From contig NC_065576.1 in NCBI RefSeq assembly GCF_937616625.2, positions 19,556,001 through 19,620,000 on the forward strand: 64,000 nucleotides of DNA. Reading direction: 5' to 3'. Each line of letters begins with the position of its first letter. Positions within the stretch are counted from its first letter, which is position 1. Under the pieces are notes generated by a model, which did not search any database, was not told the DNA's origin, and worked only from the letters and a program-made list of their open reading frames with translations. The position numbers and the translations under genes were made by a program. This stretch comes from Mercurialis annua. Its lineage: Eukaryota; Streptophyta; Magnoliopsida; Malpighiales; Euphorbiaceae. Of the stretch, positions 62,958-64,000 are shown one piece after another.

Positions 62958-63599
62958 CTACTTCGCTTTGATGGCGGAAATAAGATTCTTAGGTGTCTCC
63001 GCCTTTTTTCCCTGAAAGGAAAAAGGTAAATCACCTGGAATCCTAAACTCGAATGACTTCTCTCGACAGTCAATAGAAGCAAAGTGGCGTGACAACCAAT
63101 CCATCCCCAAGATGACATCAAAAGAAAGAACGTCAAGCACAATCAAATCAGCACATAATTCTCTACCCTGAATAACCCCTGGACAAGAAGGATAAACAAC
63201 GTCCACTACTACACCTTCAGACATAGGTGTAGACACAGTTAGAGGTTCACTCAAAATAGATGGTGCAATACCCAATTTTCCAGCAAAGCATGTAGACACA
63301 AACGAATGGGTTGCACCCGCATCAAATAACACCAAAGTATCTATAAAAGAAATCGGAATGGTACCTTCCACCACGGCATTTGATGCACGCGCATCTTGAG
63401 GAGTAAGAGCGAACACTCTGGCCTGACCCTGCGACTGGTACTGGGAACTCTGTCTAGAAACATAACTGTTGGAACCTCTTCCACCGTTACCACGGCCACC
63501 AAAACCTCTGCAACCAGAACCACGGCCCCGCTGGCCACCAAAAGATGCTGCAGGTTGAGAGTACCCTACAGACTGTGTAAACGCATGTATCTGCTGCTG
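62958..63599 (-). pseudogene. Chromovirus protease region
   Basis: Retropepsin-like domain with LFDAGATHSFVS near 63320 and the later ILGMDWL hallmark near 63110. The active triplet is Asp-Ala-Gly; the family norm is Asp-Ser/Thr-Gly. Upstream is a Gly/Arg-rich linker (63440-63560). A TAG stop at 62958-62960 separates it from RT, and a TAA stop at 63600-63602 from gag, all in one frame. Confidence 0.88.
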
Positions 63600-64000
63600 T
63601 TAAGACGACTGCGCAACACTGGAGTTAGACATCTGCTGCCCAAATATCGGACACTCCCTGGAGAAATGACCCGGCTGGCCACAAGTAAAACAACCTCCTG
63701 GAGCTAACTGGCACTGACCATAATGCCTATGTCTGCAATTCTGGCAGAACGGAATGTTAGATCCACCACTGTACCCGCGTCCTGAACCACGGTTACTCCC
63801 ACTGCTGCTAGAACTGTACGGAGCACTACCCTTGTTGTGCGTCCGACGACTCCCCCTATTGGCCTGAGAAGAGCCGTTGTAGTAGTTCCCACTACCATGC
63901 TGCGCTGGGGCCTGCTGCCCCCCACTAGGAAGATCACTCTTTCCCTTCTGAATCTGGAAAGGGTCAGAGATCATCCCAAACTGAACCAATGAGCTCCCCA
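63600..64000 (-). pseudogene. Chromovirus gag C-terminus with zinc knuckle (partial)
   Basis: The frame is open to the window edge at 64000 and stops at 63600-63602. It has a Ser/Gly/Asn/Arg-rich stretch, then CQNCRHRHYGQC and a CCHC knuckle CFTCGQPGHFSREC (near 63640-63690), which would bind the element RNA. The capsid part lies outside the window. Confidence 0.9.

Larger units (their letters stand above)
56542..64000 (-). mobile_element. Ty3/gypsy chromovirus (Tekay/Del-like), 5' part outside window
   Basis: Minus-strand element with gag, protease, RT, RNase H and integrase in gypsy order in one frame, a chromodomain-like tail, a polypurine tract (59871-59878) and a 3' LTR (59870-56907). 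The LTR end is partly duplicated at 56542-56798. The frame is broken by four stops and one frameshift, so this copy is dead. The lineage (Tekay/Del) is proposed from the long LTR and the tail; RT phylogeny would settle it. Confidence 0.92.

Noticed and set aside
61770..63707. Plus-strand ORFs opposite pol and gag (for example 62689-63015, 63396-63707)
   Set aside because: Antisense shadows of the chromovirus frame, which carries clear catalytic motifs on the minus strand.

Overview
This window is plant nuclear DNA, probably from a eudicot, and is entirely repetitive. No host gene was found. The evidence is long LTRs that start TGTAAT and end TGACA, primer-binding sites matching plant initiator tRNA-Met, plant-type Ty3/gypsy and Ty1/copia proteins, a CACTA transposon, and a base layer of AT-rich satellite. 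The species cannot be named from the sequence.

Layout: a satellite array with a ~59-bp unit (two ~29-30-bp halves, all blocks in one orientation) is broken into seven blocks by insertions. In order: the 3' end of an LTR (1-643); satellite (644-4423); a complete gene-less LTR element with a 5-bp target duplication (4424-14793); satellite; a second gene-less element whose 5' LTR is truncated (16213-24291), followed by a 91-bp scrap of another LTR; satellite; a minus-strand Ty1/copia fragment (26661-29084) lying in a broken minus-strand LTR (29085-30266); satellite; a Tat/Athila-like gag fragment (31276-32033); satellite; a CACTA element (33176-37078) carrying a solo LTR (33288-36157); satellite; a 14.5-kb gene-less element with a repeated interior (38685-53195, target duplication TTAAG); satellite; and the 3' two thirds of a decayed minus-strand Ty3/gypsy chromovirus (56542-64000), with gag, protease, RT, RNase H, integrase and a chromodomain-like tail.

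How the parts relate: the three gene-less elements (LARD-like) have a primer-binding site, a polypurine tract and about 4.4-4.6 kb of non-coding interior. Just before the polypurine tract each keeps a short remnant that aligns with the end of the chromovirus integrase and chromodomain. They are therefore probably non-autonomous derivatives of that lineage, moved by an autonomous relative like the one at the right edge. All these LTRs belong to one lineage but to several diverged subfamilies.

Most notable: every LTR subfamily long enough to show it has a TATA-like box, then a GTAAG donor 114-128 bp downstream. Where the 3' half is present there is also a branch-point-like CTGAC or CTAAC followed by a pyrimidine tract and CAG. 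This predicts a ~1.9-2.2-kb intron inside the LTR. The U3 segment just upstream differs between subfamilies and in several is packed with perfect palindromes.
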